From the NCBI RefSeq assembly GCF_009811315.1, contig NZ_BLID01000009.1:170760-234759 (forward strand): DNA of 64,000 nt. The letters are read 5' to 3'. The position numbers were made by a program, and so were the translations under genes. A model generated the notes under the pieces. The model searched no databases. It was not told the origin of the DNA and was given only the letters and a program-made list of their open reading frames with translations. Positions 42,518 to 51,137 of this stretch are shown here, piece after piece. Origin of the DNA: Vibrio atypicus (lineage in GTDB: Bacteria; Pseudomonadota; Gammaproteobacteria; Enterobacterales; Vibrionaceae). Positions within the stretch are counted from its first letter, which is position 1. Each line of letters begins with the position of its first letter.

Positions 42518-43942
42518 TTGCACTCTAACGTATACCTGCCTCAAGAATTCCTTGATGAAATGGCCGCTATTCTTCCTTCAGAACTCAATATGGAAGACTT
42601 TGTCGCAGCCTGCCAACGCCCTTTACGCAAATCCATTCGAGTGAACACGCTCAAAATATCTGTAGAAGCTTTTTTAAAACGCGCAGCAGAAAAAAACTGG
42701 ACGCTAAGCCCGGTACCTTGGTGCACAGAAGGATTTTGGATTGAAGCAGACGAGAGCGAAGTACCACTGGGTAATACAGCAGAGCACATGTCTGGTCTTT
42801 TTTATATTCAAGAAGCCAGCTCGATGATGCCAGTATCTGCCCTCTTCCAAACCAGCGACGATGAGTATAGCGCCGTCCTAGACATGGCTGCAGCACCAGG
42901 TTCTAAAACCACGCAAATTGCAGCTCAGATGAGCAATGAAGGCATTTTGGTTGCCAACGAGTTTTCTGCAAGCCGAGTAAAAGTTTTGCATGCTAACATT
43001 GAGCGATGCGGTGTGCGCAACGCAGCCCTAAGTAACTATGATGGCCGAGTATTTAGTGGTTGGTTACCAGAGCAATTTGAAGCTGTACTCATTGACGCGC
43101 CTTGTTCTGGCGAAGGTACTGTACGTAAAGACGCAGATGCAATGAAAAACTGGTCCAAAGCATCCGTTATCGAAATATCGGATACTCAGAAAGATCTCAT
43201 TGAGAGTGCGTTCCACGCGCTAAAAGTGGGTGGAATCATGGTGTACTCGACATGTACTCTCAGCGTCGAAGAGAACCAACAAGTCTGCCATCACCTAAAA
43301 GAGACCTTTGGTGACGCCGTCGAGTTTGAAAGCTTAGCTAACCTATTCCCAAATGCAGACAAGTCAGTTACAAATGAAGGCTTTTTACATATTTTCCCAC
43401 AAGTTTATGACTGCGAAGGCTTCTTTGTTGCTCGCCTACGCAAATTAGCCGCTGTAGAAGCGCCTCAGGTTAAAAAACGTCTTGGTAAATTTCCTTTCGA
43501 AAAAGCCTCGCGCAAAGTCCAAGACGACATTGAAAAACAGCTGCAGCAAACTCTAGATATCGGCTTACCTGCAGAAAGTTCTGTTTGGCTACGTGACAAC
43601 GACGTGTGGCTATTTCCAAATGCACTCGAAACCATGCTAGGCGAATTTAAATTTTCACGAATGGGAATCAAAATTGCCGAGGCGCATAAAAAAGGGTATC
43701 GCTGGCAACACCAAGTCGCGACCGCATTGGCGACGGGTAATGAGAAAAGCTGTGTAGCACTTTCTATTGATGAAGCTCGCGAATGGTTTATGGGGCGAGA
43801 TGTAAGACCAAATGCGCAACCGGGAAAAGGTGAAGTCATCGTAAAGCTTGATAACGATGTGATTGGCTTAGGTAAATGGGTCGGAAACCGAGTAAAAAAT
43901 GGCTTACCGAGAGAGTTAGTTCGTGACAAGAACTTATTTTGA
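42518..43942 (+). CDS. rsmF: 16S rRNA m5C1407 methyltransferase RsmF
   Basis: 474 residues with a TTG start at 42518 (E. coli 479). Methylates C1407 of 16S rRNA. The protein aligns with E. coli RsmF from YLPQEFLDEM onward, and AGAGAAAG lies upstream of the TTG; the frame is open further upstream but that overlaps pqiB. SAM motif DMAAAPGSKTTQI, catalytic Cys in DAPCSGEG and release Cys in YSTCTLSVEENQ are present. C-terminal PUA-like domain. Confidence 0.9.
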   Translation: MHSNVYLPQEFLDEMAAILPSELNMEDFVAACQRPLRKSIRVNTLKISVEAFLKRAAEKNWTLSPVPWCTEGFWIEADESEVPLGNTAEHMSGLFYIQEASSMMPVSALFQTSDDEYSAVLDMAAAPGSKTTQIAAQMSNEGILVANEFSASRVKVLHANIERCGVRNAALSNYDGRVFSGWLPEQFEAVLIDAPCSGEGTVRKDADAMKNWSKASVIEISDTQKDLIESAFHALKVGGIMVYSTCTLSVEENQQVCHHLKETFGDAVEFESLANLFPNADKSVTNEGFLHIFPQVYDCEGFFVARLRKLAAVEAPQVKKRLGKFPFEKASRKVQDDIEKQLQQTLDIGLPAESSVWLRDNDVWLFPNALETMLGEFKFSRMGIKIAEAHKKGYRWQHQVATALATGNEKSCVALSIDEAREWFMGRDVRPNAQPGKGEVIVKLDNDVIGLGKWVGNRVKNGLPRELVRDKNLF

Positions 43943-44068
43943 GCACTAAATCAATAGTATGAAATTCTACAAATATCTGGCTAACTTAAAATGATGCACT
44001 AGACTTTTAAGTATCAAAGCGAATTCAGTGCAACCAGTTAGCGCAGGCTCTGTAGGAGCCATTCCCCT

Positions 44069-44105
44069 AGGCCCAGAACAGGAAGGTTTTGGGCCTCTTT
44101 TTTTA
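44069..44105 (+). terminator. Terminator after rsmF
   Basis: AGGCCCA (44069-44075) and TGGGCCT (44090-44096) with a further AAC/GTT pair inside, then an eight-T tract. A small hairpin GGCTC/GAGCC precedes it at 44046-44060. Confidence 0.8.
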
Positions 44106-44165
44106 CGCTATAGCTTGATATTAAAAGGCAGGTCGAACTCAACCTACCCTTTCTACCAAAAAGCA

Positions 44166-44999
44166 TTACGCTAGGCGGATGCCTTCTTTGTCGATAACAA
44201 TCTTGCCTTTCTTATAAAGACCACCAATTGATTTCTTAAACGTGCCCTTACTAGTACGAAATGCTGAAAAAATTGCTTCTGGTGAAGATTTATCATTGAG
44301 CGGTAAGAAGCCACCTTTTTTCTCTAGCAACTCCATGATCTTTTCACTCAAATCATCCATTTTCTCTACGCCTACTTTTTGCAAAGAGAGGTCGATTTTG
44401 CCGTCGTCACGAATGTTCTTGATGTAGCCTTTAAGCTTTTTACCAATGAAGAGCTTACCAAACACATCCGACTTAAAGATAACGCCCCAGTGTTTGCCTT
44501 CAACAATCGCCTTATAACCAAGATCACTACGCTCAGCGATAATCAAATCAACCTGCTCATTCTTGGTATAAGTCGCGGGGGTTTTATCAAGCAGCTTATT
44601 AAATTTGGTTGTGCCTACAATGCGGCCAGACGCTTTATCTGTATATACGTAAACCAGCACATTTTGCCCCTCACTAAAGCGAGAACGCTGCTCACTAAAT
44701 GGAATCAGTAAGTCTTTGCCTTTGATACCCCAGTTCGCGAATGCACCTGTACTGTTTACGCCTTCAATCTGCATGAGCCCCCATTCACCAACTTGTGCGA
44801 TTGGGGTTTCAGTTGTTGCCACAATTTGGCTGTCAGAGTCAAAGTATAAAAAAGCATCGATTGAGCTACCTACTTCCGTCCCTTCTGGTACAAAACGATT
44901 CGGCAACAAAGTCGTACCGTAATCACCAGCATTAAGAAATACGCCAAAATCTGCTTTCTTTACTACTTCTAAGTGGTTTATCTGACCAACTTTAATCAT
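44166..44999 (-). CDS. CvfB-like RNA-binding protein with S1 domains
   Basis: 277 residues. An S1-like RNA-binding protein of the CvfB/YitL family. N-terminal S1-like barrels (MIKVGQINHLEVVKKADFGVFLNAG), a middle S1 segment (GKKLKGYIKNIRDDGKIDLSLQ) and a C-terminal winged helix (FRTSKGTFKKSIGGLYKKG) match the family architecture. CvfB affects virulence in Staphylococcus; in vibrios the role is unknown. It is transcribed away from the next gene at 45090. Confidence 0.85.
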   Translation of the reverse strand: MIKVGQINHLEVVKKADFGVFLNAGDYGTTLLPNRFVPEGTEVGSSIDAFLYFDSDSQIVATTETPIAQVGEWGLMQIEGVNSTGAFANWGIKGKDLLIPFSEQRSRFSEGQNVLVYVYTDKASGRIVGTTKFNKLLDKTPATYTKNEQVDLIIAERSDLGYKAIVEGKHWGVIFKSDVFGKLFIGKKLKGYIKNIRDDGKIDLSLQKVGVEKMDDLSEKIMELLEKKGGFLPLNDKSSPEAIFSAFRTSKGTFKKSIGGLYKKGKIVIDKEGIRLA

Positions 45000-45089
45000 T
45001 TCAATTGTCTCTTGTTAAATTTGCGGTGATTATAGCGAATCTCTGTTATGCTTGCGCCAGTTATTCTTACTTTTTTAGGAGCTTCCTCC

Positions 45090-46475
45090 TTGATCACCGT
45101 TGATAAGCACGACGGCATCGCCTTAAAAGTCTCGCACGCAATGGCTTCGACTAAAAAGTCGACTCTCGACCTCTATTTCTTCGTCCCTGGCGAACTCGGT
45201 TTATCTTCAGACGTTTTAAAAGAAAGCGAATTCTATTACGAATCGTTAGTGCAAAAACGTGCCTATTACAGTGACAAGACGCTTCTTCCTTTGGTGCACA
45301 GCCGACTTGCAAAACGTGGACACCTTTCTTCTACTCAATACCGTGTCAGCTTAAGTCTATTCGCCTATCAATATGTGATCGCGTTAGATAAGGCCGTCAA
45401 TCAACTCAATAAACACAATAAAGAAACGGTCACAACTGAAGAAGTCGATGAGGTTATTGTTCTTGCACTAGATATCCTTAAAAAGTTACGTCGTGGTGCT
45501 CCTTACGAAGAAAGCTTAAAGCGTTACTACGCCAACATTGATAACTACTTATCTTGGTACACTGGCCAACGTTTAATGTCTTTGGTCGCACACATGCCAC
45601 GAGAAGGTGATTACAAATCAGTTAAAGAGAGTTTACTCGCTATTGTTGAAAAGGAAGCGGCCCATCGTAAACTCAACAACTACAACTCGAAAAACGTACG
45701 TGACGACGTAACGCGACTCAGTAATAAAATGCGACTATTACGCCGTTTAATTGAGCACCCAGTTGTATTACAGGAGAAAACCCAATCTCTTGGTAGCAAT
45801 ATGCAGCGAATGGTCAAAGGTGGTGCCACAGGTTTCGTAATGGTATTTGTAACCATTGCCGCCATTGTTGCTCGCGATTACTGGGGAGAAATCACCGTAT
45901 CTTTCATCGTTTTGATGTCGTTTGTCTACGCGTTACGTGAGATTTTCAAAGACGATCTTCGTGATGTATTGTGGCGTTGGCTGCGCAAAGGGCGGCCTAA
46001 ATGGCGTAAGCTCTATCTAGACCCGACTACGAAAAAAGCAGTCGGCCAAAAACTCGAATGGTTAGACTATACAAGCCTAGAAAAACTGCCGGATCGGATT
46101 AAAAACATTCGTAAAAAGCGTGTCGTGCAGCGTGAAGAGAGCATCTTGCACTACCGCTCAGGTGTTGAAATGTCGACCTCGAAATTTATGAGTGGTTATG
46201 AAGAGACTCGTGAATCTCTCTTGATCAGTATGAGACCTTTAATGCGTCTAATGGATAAAGGCTCAAACAAAGTTTACACGCTTAACAACAACCAAGTTAG
46301 CAAGGAGTCGGTCGAAAAACGCCACCTTATCAACTTGATTGTAAAAGAAGACAATCATGATGGCCAACCAAACTTCTACCGTTGGAAGATCGTTCTTAAC
46401 CGGAGCAAAATTGTCGCCGTTGAACAGATAGAAGTAGAATCGGTCAGTCACCCTTTTTCTTCAGTGACAGAGTAA
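45090..46475 (+). CDS. Conserved unknown inner-membrane protein
   Basis: About 461 residues from a TTG (LITVDKHDG) that has AGGAG at 45078; an ATG 14 codons upstream (45048) is the alternative. A soluble helical N-terminal part (about 20-230) with charged, coiled-coil-like segments is followed by two membrane helices (GFVMVFVTIAAIVARDY and ITVSFIVLMSFVYALRE) and a basic cytoplasmic tail (RKGRPKWRKLY). No known domain is recognised; proteins of this type occur in vibrios and pseudomonads. The 3' end overlaps the DUF4442 gene by 32 bp in convergent orientation. Confidence 0.65.
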   Translation: MITVDKHDGIALKVSHAMASTKKSTLDLYFFVPGELGLSSDVLKESEFYYESLVQKRAYYSDKTLLPLVHSRLAKRGHLSSTQYRVSLSLFAYQYVIALDKAVNQLNKHNKETVTTEEVDEVIVLALDILKKLRRGAPYEESLKRYYANIDNYLSWYTGQRLMSLVAHMPREGDYKSVKESLLAIVEKEAAHRKLNNYNSKNVRDDVTRLSNKMRLLRRLIEHPVVLQEKTQSLGSNMQRMVKGGATGFVMVFVTIAAIVARDYWGEITVSFIVLMSFVYALREIFKDDLRDVLWRWLRKGRPKWRKLYLDPTTKKAVGQKLEWLDYTSLEKLPDRIKNIRKKRVVQREESILHYRSGVEMSTSKFMSGYEETRESLLISMRPLMRLMDKGSNKVYTLNNNQVSKESVEKRHLINLIVKEDNHDGQPNFYRWKIVLNRSKIVAVEQIEVESVSHPFSSVTE

Positions 46476-46923
46476 GGTAAAACTCCGCCATAGGCTCATC
46501 ACCATGTAATGATGGGCAAATGGCGGTTATTTTTACCGCCTTGTTAACTCGTTCACCAGTACGAAACGTTTCATCCAACATCTCATCGATCAACTTGCCA
46601 TCGTTGCACACAAAGTGGACATCCTCTTCCGGTCGTTTTAAAAACTGGCCTTCTACCGCTTTAAAGGCTAATGAGACTTGCTTGCCCCTTTCTTGGGCCT
46701 TACTCATCGCCATAAATCCGCCAGCGACATCTGCGCCCACCGCCAATACACCAAAGTACATACTATTGAGATGGTTTTTCGTTCTACGTTTGAGGGGAAT
46801 TTTGACTTCGACACGTTCTCCATCAAGTTGAAGGATCTTAGGTCTACAAAGCCAAATAAAAGGCACTTTAAAAAAGCCAAACCACTTTAGATAGAGGTTT
46901 GCTTTGGCAATAGGAGAAAGCAT
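46444..46923 (-). CDS. DUF4442 (hot-dog, thioesterase-like) protein
   Basis: 159 residues. Hot-dog-fold protein of the DUF4442/YiiD-like type, related to acyl-CoA thioesterases. The pattern KNHLNSMYFGVLAVGADVAGG carries the helix that follows the N-H-x-x-S-x-Y motif of DUF4442. The N terminus (LYLKWFGFFKVPFIWLCRP) is hydrophobic and may associate with the membrane. The substrate is unknown, likely an acyl-CoA or acyl-ACP. The 3' end overlaps the convergent unknown gene by 32 bp. Confidence 0.75.
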   Translation of the reverse strand: MLSPIAKANLYLKWFGFFKVPFIWLCRPKILQLDGERVEVKIPLKRRTKNHLNSMYFGVLAVGADVAGGFMAMSKAQERGKQVSLAFKAVEGQFLKRPEEDVHFVCNDGKLIDEMLDETFRTGERVNKAVKITAICPSLHGDEPMAEFYLTLSLKKKGD

Positions 46924-47030
46924 AAACTGGTCCGATTAGTATATTTACACCAGTTCATAATAAACAAAGGCCAACGTCAACATTTTGTTAACATCAGCCT
47001 TTGCAATAGTGACCCTAAGCGTATTGTGCG

Positions 47031-47918
47031 TTACATCGTCACAACCGCGTCTAGTTGACCGTTCTCGACAATATACTCTTGAATTTTTTTATAGTTAGCT
47101 AAACCACTAGAAACAATGATGACAGGCTTATTGCTCGCCTGAGCAGACTTAACTGCCATATCAATCAAGTCGATCACCGCTTCACTTTGCGGGTCAAACA
47201 GATATTCTAATGATTCGTTTAAACGATCAACGCCTAACGTAAACTGCGCTAAGTTCTCTAAATTAATCACTACACCATCGAAATAATGCAGCAATCGCTC
47301 AGCAAGCAGTGCTGAAGAAGGAACATCAACAGTATAGAGAACCTTCAACCCATTTAAGCCACGCGGAAGCCCCTGCTCTGCCAATAAGTCGATAATTTTG
47401 GCCGCATCAGACAGCGCACGAACAAAAGGAACGACAATTTCAACAGTCAAGCCTTGCTCTTGTAACGACTGAATTACTTTACATTCTAACGCAAACGTTA
47501 AACTAAACTGAGCAGATGCATAACGAGACACGCCTCGCAAACCAAGTGCAGGGTTAACTTCGGTGACATCAGCGCTGCCACCAAGTAGAGAACTAAATGC
47601 ATAACTGTCAGCGTTACTTAGCCCAATACGTATTGTTGTATGACTGTCACTAGACGCGGCTTTAATCTGTTCAACAAGTGTTGATACAAAATGTTCGTCA
47701 ACAGAACTGTCACCTAAAATCGCTTGAATCGAGGTCGTTTGAACACTATCTAGAGAATCTAAAACTTGATTAAACTCAGGATGATAGAAAATATGTTCCA
47801 TGATCATTTCAGACATCGACACATACAAATGTGAACCATTTTCTTGAGGATTTTCGCTAGGAAGTGTATCTCCTAACGATAATGCTGGATGCAAACTGCT
47901 TGAAGTCTCTAAACTCAT
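47031..47918 (-). CDS. PEP-synthase-like C-terminal barrel, catalytically eroded
   Basis: 295 residues. Aligns with only the C-terminal PEP-binding TIM barrel of phosphoenolpyruvate synthase (PpsA; about 790 residues): NPALGLRGVSRYAS, FALECKVI, VEIVVPFVRALSDAAKIIDLL, GLKVLYTVDVPSSALLAE and LGVDR. Compared with PpsA the metal Glu is changed (CELPS to VDVPS), the SNDL pair is changed (to LENL) and the catalytic Cys-Gly-Gln segment is lost (VSSGLAN). It lacks the ATP-grasp and swivelling domains. It therefore probably lacks PEP-forming activity and may be a binding or regulatory protein. It is monocistronic and divergent from aroH. Confidence 0.7.
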   Translation of the reverse strand: MSLETSSSLHPALSLGDTLPSENPQENGSHLYVSMSEMIMEHIFYHPEFNQVLDSLDSVQTTSIQAILGDSSVDEHFVSTLVEQIKAASSDSHTTIRIGLSNADSYAFSSLLGGSADVTEVNPALGLRGVSRYASAQFSLTFALECKVIQSLQEQGLTVEIVVPFVRALSDAAKIIDLLAEQGLPRGLNGLKVLYTVDVPSSALLAERLLHYFDGVVINLENLAQFTLGVDRLNESLEYLFDPQSEAVIDLIDMAVKSAQASNKPVIIVSSGLANYKKIQEYIVENGQLDAVVTM

Positions 47919-48129
47919 TACTGCTCCGTGCTATCTACTATTGTTTGTTCTCTCTGAACATACCCATTGATATTGATAAGTACAAGAGGAATTAACATTT
48001 TTAGTCCTTGAAAGTGAATAATTTTTCACTTTTACAGTTTACCACTATGAAGAATATCGATAAGTGGTTTATTCCTTGCAGCGTTTCCGTTATCTTTAGC
48101 GCTTCGCAATAAAAAGAACAGGCTATGGT

Positions 48130-49179
48130 ATGCCACTCAAAACCGATGAATTAAGAACCCAACCTTTGGGTCCAATGCCAACTCCGGCAGAACTTGGAAG
48201 CGCACACCCTATTACAGACGATGTAGCAGAGCGCATCGCTGAGTCTCGTCGTCAAATTGAAAGAATCATTACTGGCCAAGATGACCGTCTGCTTGTCATC
48301 GTTGGTCCTTGCTCTGTACACGATACAGAAGCAGCTCTAGATTACGCAGAGCGTCTTGCTCAAATTCAAGAACAGTACAAAGATGAACTGTTTGTTGTAA
48401 TGCGTACCTACTTTGAAAAGCCACGTACTGTTGTGGGCTGGAAAGGTCTTATTACCGATCCTAACCTCGACGGCTCTTACGCTCTCGAAGCTGGCTTAAA
48501 CAAAGCACGTAAGCTTCTGCTAGATATCAACAAACTTGGTCTTGCTACGGCGACAGAGTTCCTTGATATGATTACAGGCCAGTATATTGCCGATCTGATC
48601 ACATGGGGCGCGATTGGTGCTCGTACGACAGAGTCACAAATCCACCGTGAAATGGCATCGGCGCTCTCTTGCCCTGTTGGTTTTAAAAATGCAACAAACG
48701 GTAATATTAAGATCGCTATTGATGCAATTCGCGCATCTCAAGCTTCGCATTATTTCTATTCACCAGACAAAAATGGACGCATGACGGTCTACCGTACAAG
48801 TGGTAACCCATTTGGTCACGTTATCTTACGTGGTGGTGATAAAGGGCCGAATTTTGACGCTGAATCTGTCAATGCGGCTTGTGAGCAATTAGCTGAATTT
48901 GGCCTACCTCAACGCCTAATCGTTGACTTCAGCCATGCCAACTGTCAGAAACAGCATCGCAAACAGTTAGACGTAGCTAAAACGCTTTGTGAGCAGATCA
49001 AATCAGGTAAAAACCAGATCGCAGGTATCATGGCTGAAAGTTTTATTATTGAAGGTAACCAACCTATGGATGACATCAATAATCTCACTTACGGTCAATC
49101 TATTACCGACCCATGCCTAAGCTGGGAAGATACAGAACAAATGCTTGCCCTACTTGCTGATGCGGTTAAATCGCGCTAA
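48130..49179 (+). CDS. aroH: 3-deoxy-7-phosphoheptulonate (DAHP) synthase, AroH-like
   Basis: 349 residues. Condenses PEP with erythrose-4-phosphate, the first step of aromatic amino acid synthesis. PEP/E4P-binding segments VGPCSVHD, RTYFEKPRT, GAIGARTTESQ and DFSHANCQKQH are intact. SPDKNGRMTVY and TSGNPFGH resemble E. coli AroH (the Trp-sensitive isozyme) more than AroG or AroF, so I name it aroH; the feedback ligand is not proven, and some Vibrio annotations say aroG. No clear TrpR operator was seen upstream. yajQ follows 21 bp downstream. Confidence 0.85.
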   Translation: MPLKTDELRTQPLGPMPTPAELGSAHPITDDVAERIAESRRQIERIITGQDDRLLVIVGPCSVHDTEAALDYAERLAQIQEQYKDELFVVMRTYFEKPRTVVGWKGLITDPNLDGSYALEAGLNKARKLLLDINKLGLATATEFLDMITGQYIADLITWGAIGARTTESQIHREMASALSCPVGFKNATNGNIKIAIDAIRASQASHYFYSPDKNGRMTVYRTSGNPFGHVILRGGDKGPNFDAESVNAACEQLAEFGLPQRLIVDFSHANCQKQHRKQLDVAKTLCEQIKSGKNQIAGIMAESFIIEGNQPMDDINNLTYGQSITDPCLSWEDTEQMLALLADAVKSR

Positions 49180-49200
49180 TTAAAATCTAAGGACTTTAAA

Positions 49201-49686
49201 ATGCCATCTTTTGATATTGTCTCGGAAATCGATACTGTTGAGCTACGCAACGCAGTAGACAACGCATCTCGTGAACTGACTACTCGCTTTGACTTCCGTG
49301 GTGTTGACGCTTCGTTTGAATTACAAAAAGACGAGTCAGTACGCCTGAATGCGGAAGGTGAATTCCAGTTGAAACAACTTCGTGACATGTTGCGCTCTCA
49401 CCTGACTAAACGTGGTGTAGATGCAAATGCAATGGAAGCGAAAGGCGAAGAAGCTTCTGGTAAGAACTGGCATCAAATCGTTGTATTTAAGCAAGGCATC
49501 GAAACGCCAATGGCGAAGAAAATTGTTAAGCTTATCAAAGATAAGAAGCTAAAAGTTCAAGCATCTATCCAAGGTGAGAAAGTGCGTGTAACAGGTAAAA
49601 AACGAGATGATCTTCAGGCTACTATCGCAACAATTCGCGAAGCAGAGCTTGGTCAACCGTTTCAGTATGAAAACTTCCGCGACTAA
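49201..49686 (+). CDS. yajQ: YajQ family nucleotide-binding protein
   Basis: 161 residues, typical. Two RRM-like domains that bind nucleic acid or cyclic-di-GMP; Xanthomonas YajQ works as a c-di-GMP effector. The start MPSFDIVSEIDTVELRNAVDNA and RELTTRFDFRGVDASFEL are diagnostic. AAGGAC provides a good ribosome site. Co-transcribed with aroH and ended by a bidirectional terminator. Confidence 0.95.
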   Translation: MPSFDIVSEIDTVELRNAVDNASRELTTRFDFRGVDASFELQKDESVRLNAEGEFQLKQLRDMLRSHLTKRGVDANAMEAKGEEASGKNWHQIVVFKQGIETPMAKKIVKLIKDKKLKVQASIQGEKVRVTGKKRDDLQATIATIREAELGQPFQYENFRD

Positions 49687-49711
49687 GTCTCGGCAGTTTC
49701 ATCGCACCATT

Positions 49712-49738
49712 AAAAAACCCGCTATTCGCGGGTTTTTT
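49712..49738. terminator. Bidirectional terminator between yajQ and siroheme gene
   Basis: AAAAAACCCGC (49712-49722) and GCGGGTTTTTT (49728-49738) around TATTC, between convergent genes. Confidence 0.9.
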
Positions 49739-49739
49739 A

Positions 49740-50678
49740 TTACTTACTACTCGCCAACGACAAATGAACGTCTTGCTGTCTCAGTAAATTATACTGACTT
49801 GACTTCATTGGAACAAAAACAACTACCCTTAACTGCTGCTCTCTTGCTGTTTGTAGTTTACGAGCAAGTTCGCCATCATTTCCAAAAGCTTCACGCTCTG
49901 CATCTCGACGAATCAAATCGATAAAGCCGAATGGGCATTCCGGAGGATATAATACCACCTCCGCTTCCTGCATAATTCTAAGCGCTTTCATTGGTAGAAG
50001 CTCAACATCATCGCCAAAATCAATCCAAGTCACGCTACCTTGTTCTACCACATCTTGAAGAATCATTATTTGGTATTGTTGTTCTAGCTCATTCCGGCTC
50101 TTCGCGCGGTCAACAAGAGGCGAAGCAAAGAATCGCTCCCAAAACTTGCGCCGTAAGTCGACACTTGGCAATGCTTGTTTAATATCCGTCCGTTTTGAAG
50201 CGGCAAAGTCTGCCAATAAAGAGAGATTTTGCGGCAATGCTGCTTCTAGTTTCTCTCTTATATTACGCACCAAAACCGGTGACGCACCACCGCTTGAAAT
50301 AGCCAGTTGAATCCTACCACGGTTAATCATAGAAGGAGTGATGAAGTCACAGTATGGTTGGTCATCAACCACATTCACCAATATGCCCCGAGCATTAGCG
50401 TCGTGATGGACTTGATGGTTTAAATCTGGGTTGTCCGTCGTCGCCCACACTTGAACGTATTTCGAGTCCATTAACTCATTCGAGTAAAAATTCTGTATCC
50501 AGAGGCACTCTTGCTCGTCAATCAATCGTTGTAAAAACGGTTCAACCTGAGGTGACACGATAGTCACGATAGCGCCTGCTCTGACTAAGCTATCAACTTT
50601 ACGACTGGCGACTTCACCGCCACCCACAACGAGTACAGCTTTACCTTTAAGATCGAGAAACAGTGGAAAATACTGCAT
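49740..50678 (-). CDS. Siroheme synthase: precorrin-2 dehydrogenase/ferrochelatase with a degenerate methyltransferase tail
   Basis: 312 residues from MQYFPLFLDLKGK (AAGGA at the right distance). The N-terminal half (about 1-205) is the CysG-B/SirC/Met8 type enzyme that oxidises precorrin-2 with NAD and inserts iron to make siroheme: LVVGGGEVASRKVDSL, NVVDDQPYCDFITPS and ISSGGASPVLVRNIREKLE. The C-terminal 100 residues still resemble the start of the SUMT methyltransferase (ELLPMKALRIMQEAEVVLYP, DLIRRDAEREAFG) but stop after that, with the GxGPGD loop replaced by DFGDD. So it is a shortened CysG; the methyltransferase step must be elsewhere, probably cobA. Confidence 0.85.
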   Translation of the reverse strand: MQYFPLFLDLKGKAVLVVGGGEVASRKVDSLVRAGAIVTIVSPQVEPFLQRLIDEQECLWIQNFYSNELMDSKYVQVWATTDNPDLNHQVHHDANARGILVNVVDDQPYCDFITPSMINRGRIQLAISSGGASPVLVRNIREKLEAALPQNLSLLADFAASKRTDIKQALPSVDLRRKFWERFFASPLVDRAKSRNELEQQYQIMILQDVVEQGSVTWIDFGDDVELLPMKALRIMQEAEVVLYPPECPFGFIDLIRRDAEREAFGNDGELARKLQTAREQQLRVVVFVPMKSSQYNLLRQQDVHLSLASSK

Positions 50679-50699
50679 TTCATTCCTTGAATAAATCAA

Positions 50700-51137
50700 C
50701 TAACTAATCATTGATACTACCAAAGTTAGGGCAAAGACAGAAATAGCCTATGCTTAACAGAGTAATTTTTCACCAAATTTAATACTATTTATAGTTTTAT
50801 CTGTTGTGCCCAGTTCCAATCGCATTATGTTACAACTATGTAAATAGCAGACTTTGGAGACTAAATCCTATTGCACCATTTTTGTGAAGTGTTGCGCTAT
50901 TTACATTAAGTTAACATTTCGTCATTCTAATTACTGAACGGGTTTGTGAGTTCAATCATAATTCTTTTTAAATTATACCTTTGAGAAATCGCAAATCCTT
51001 TCCTACGCTTATAAATGGTTGATTTATATAAAAGCAATAAGCTTAGTAAGTCGCCTATAAATATAGAAACACAACTTTTTTTCATTCGTTGTATCAGGGT
51101 CACCTGGTTTAACATGGATCATACAGGAAGGATACAA
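50700..51137 (+). other. Non-coding region upstream of aapJ
   Basis: About 440 bp, AT-rich, no gene recognised. Holds a long leader with many possible -10 boxes (TATAAA-like at 51012 and 51057) and GGAAGG just before the aapJ ATG. No riboswitch is recognised. Confidence 0.4.

Noticed and set aside
43465..43929. Minus-strand frame of 154 codons inside rsmF
   Set aside because: Shadow of the conserved methyltransferase gene.
44046..44105. Possible small RNA between rsmF and cvfB
   Set aside because: A hairpin plus terminator is present, but it is explained by rsmF termination; no promoter was convincing and no known Vibrio sRNA matches.
50553..50577. GTGAC and GTCAC halves resembling matS inside the siroheme gene
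   Set aside because: The half sites are 6 bp apart instead of 3, so they do not form a matS site.
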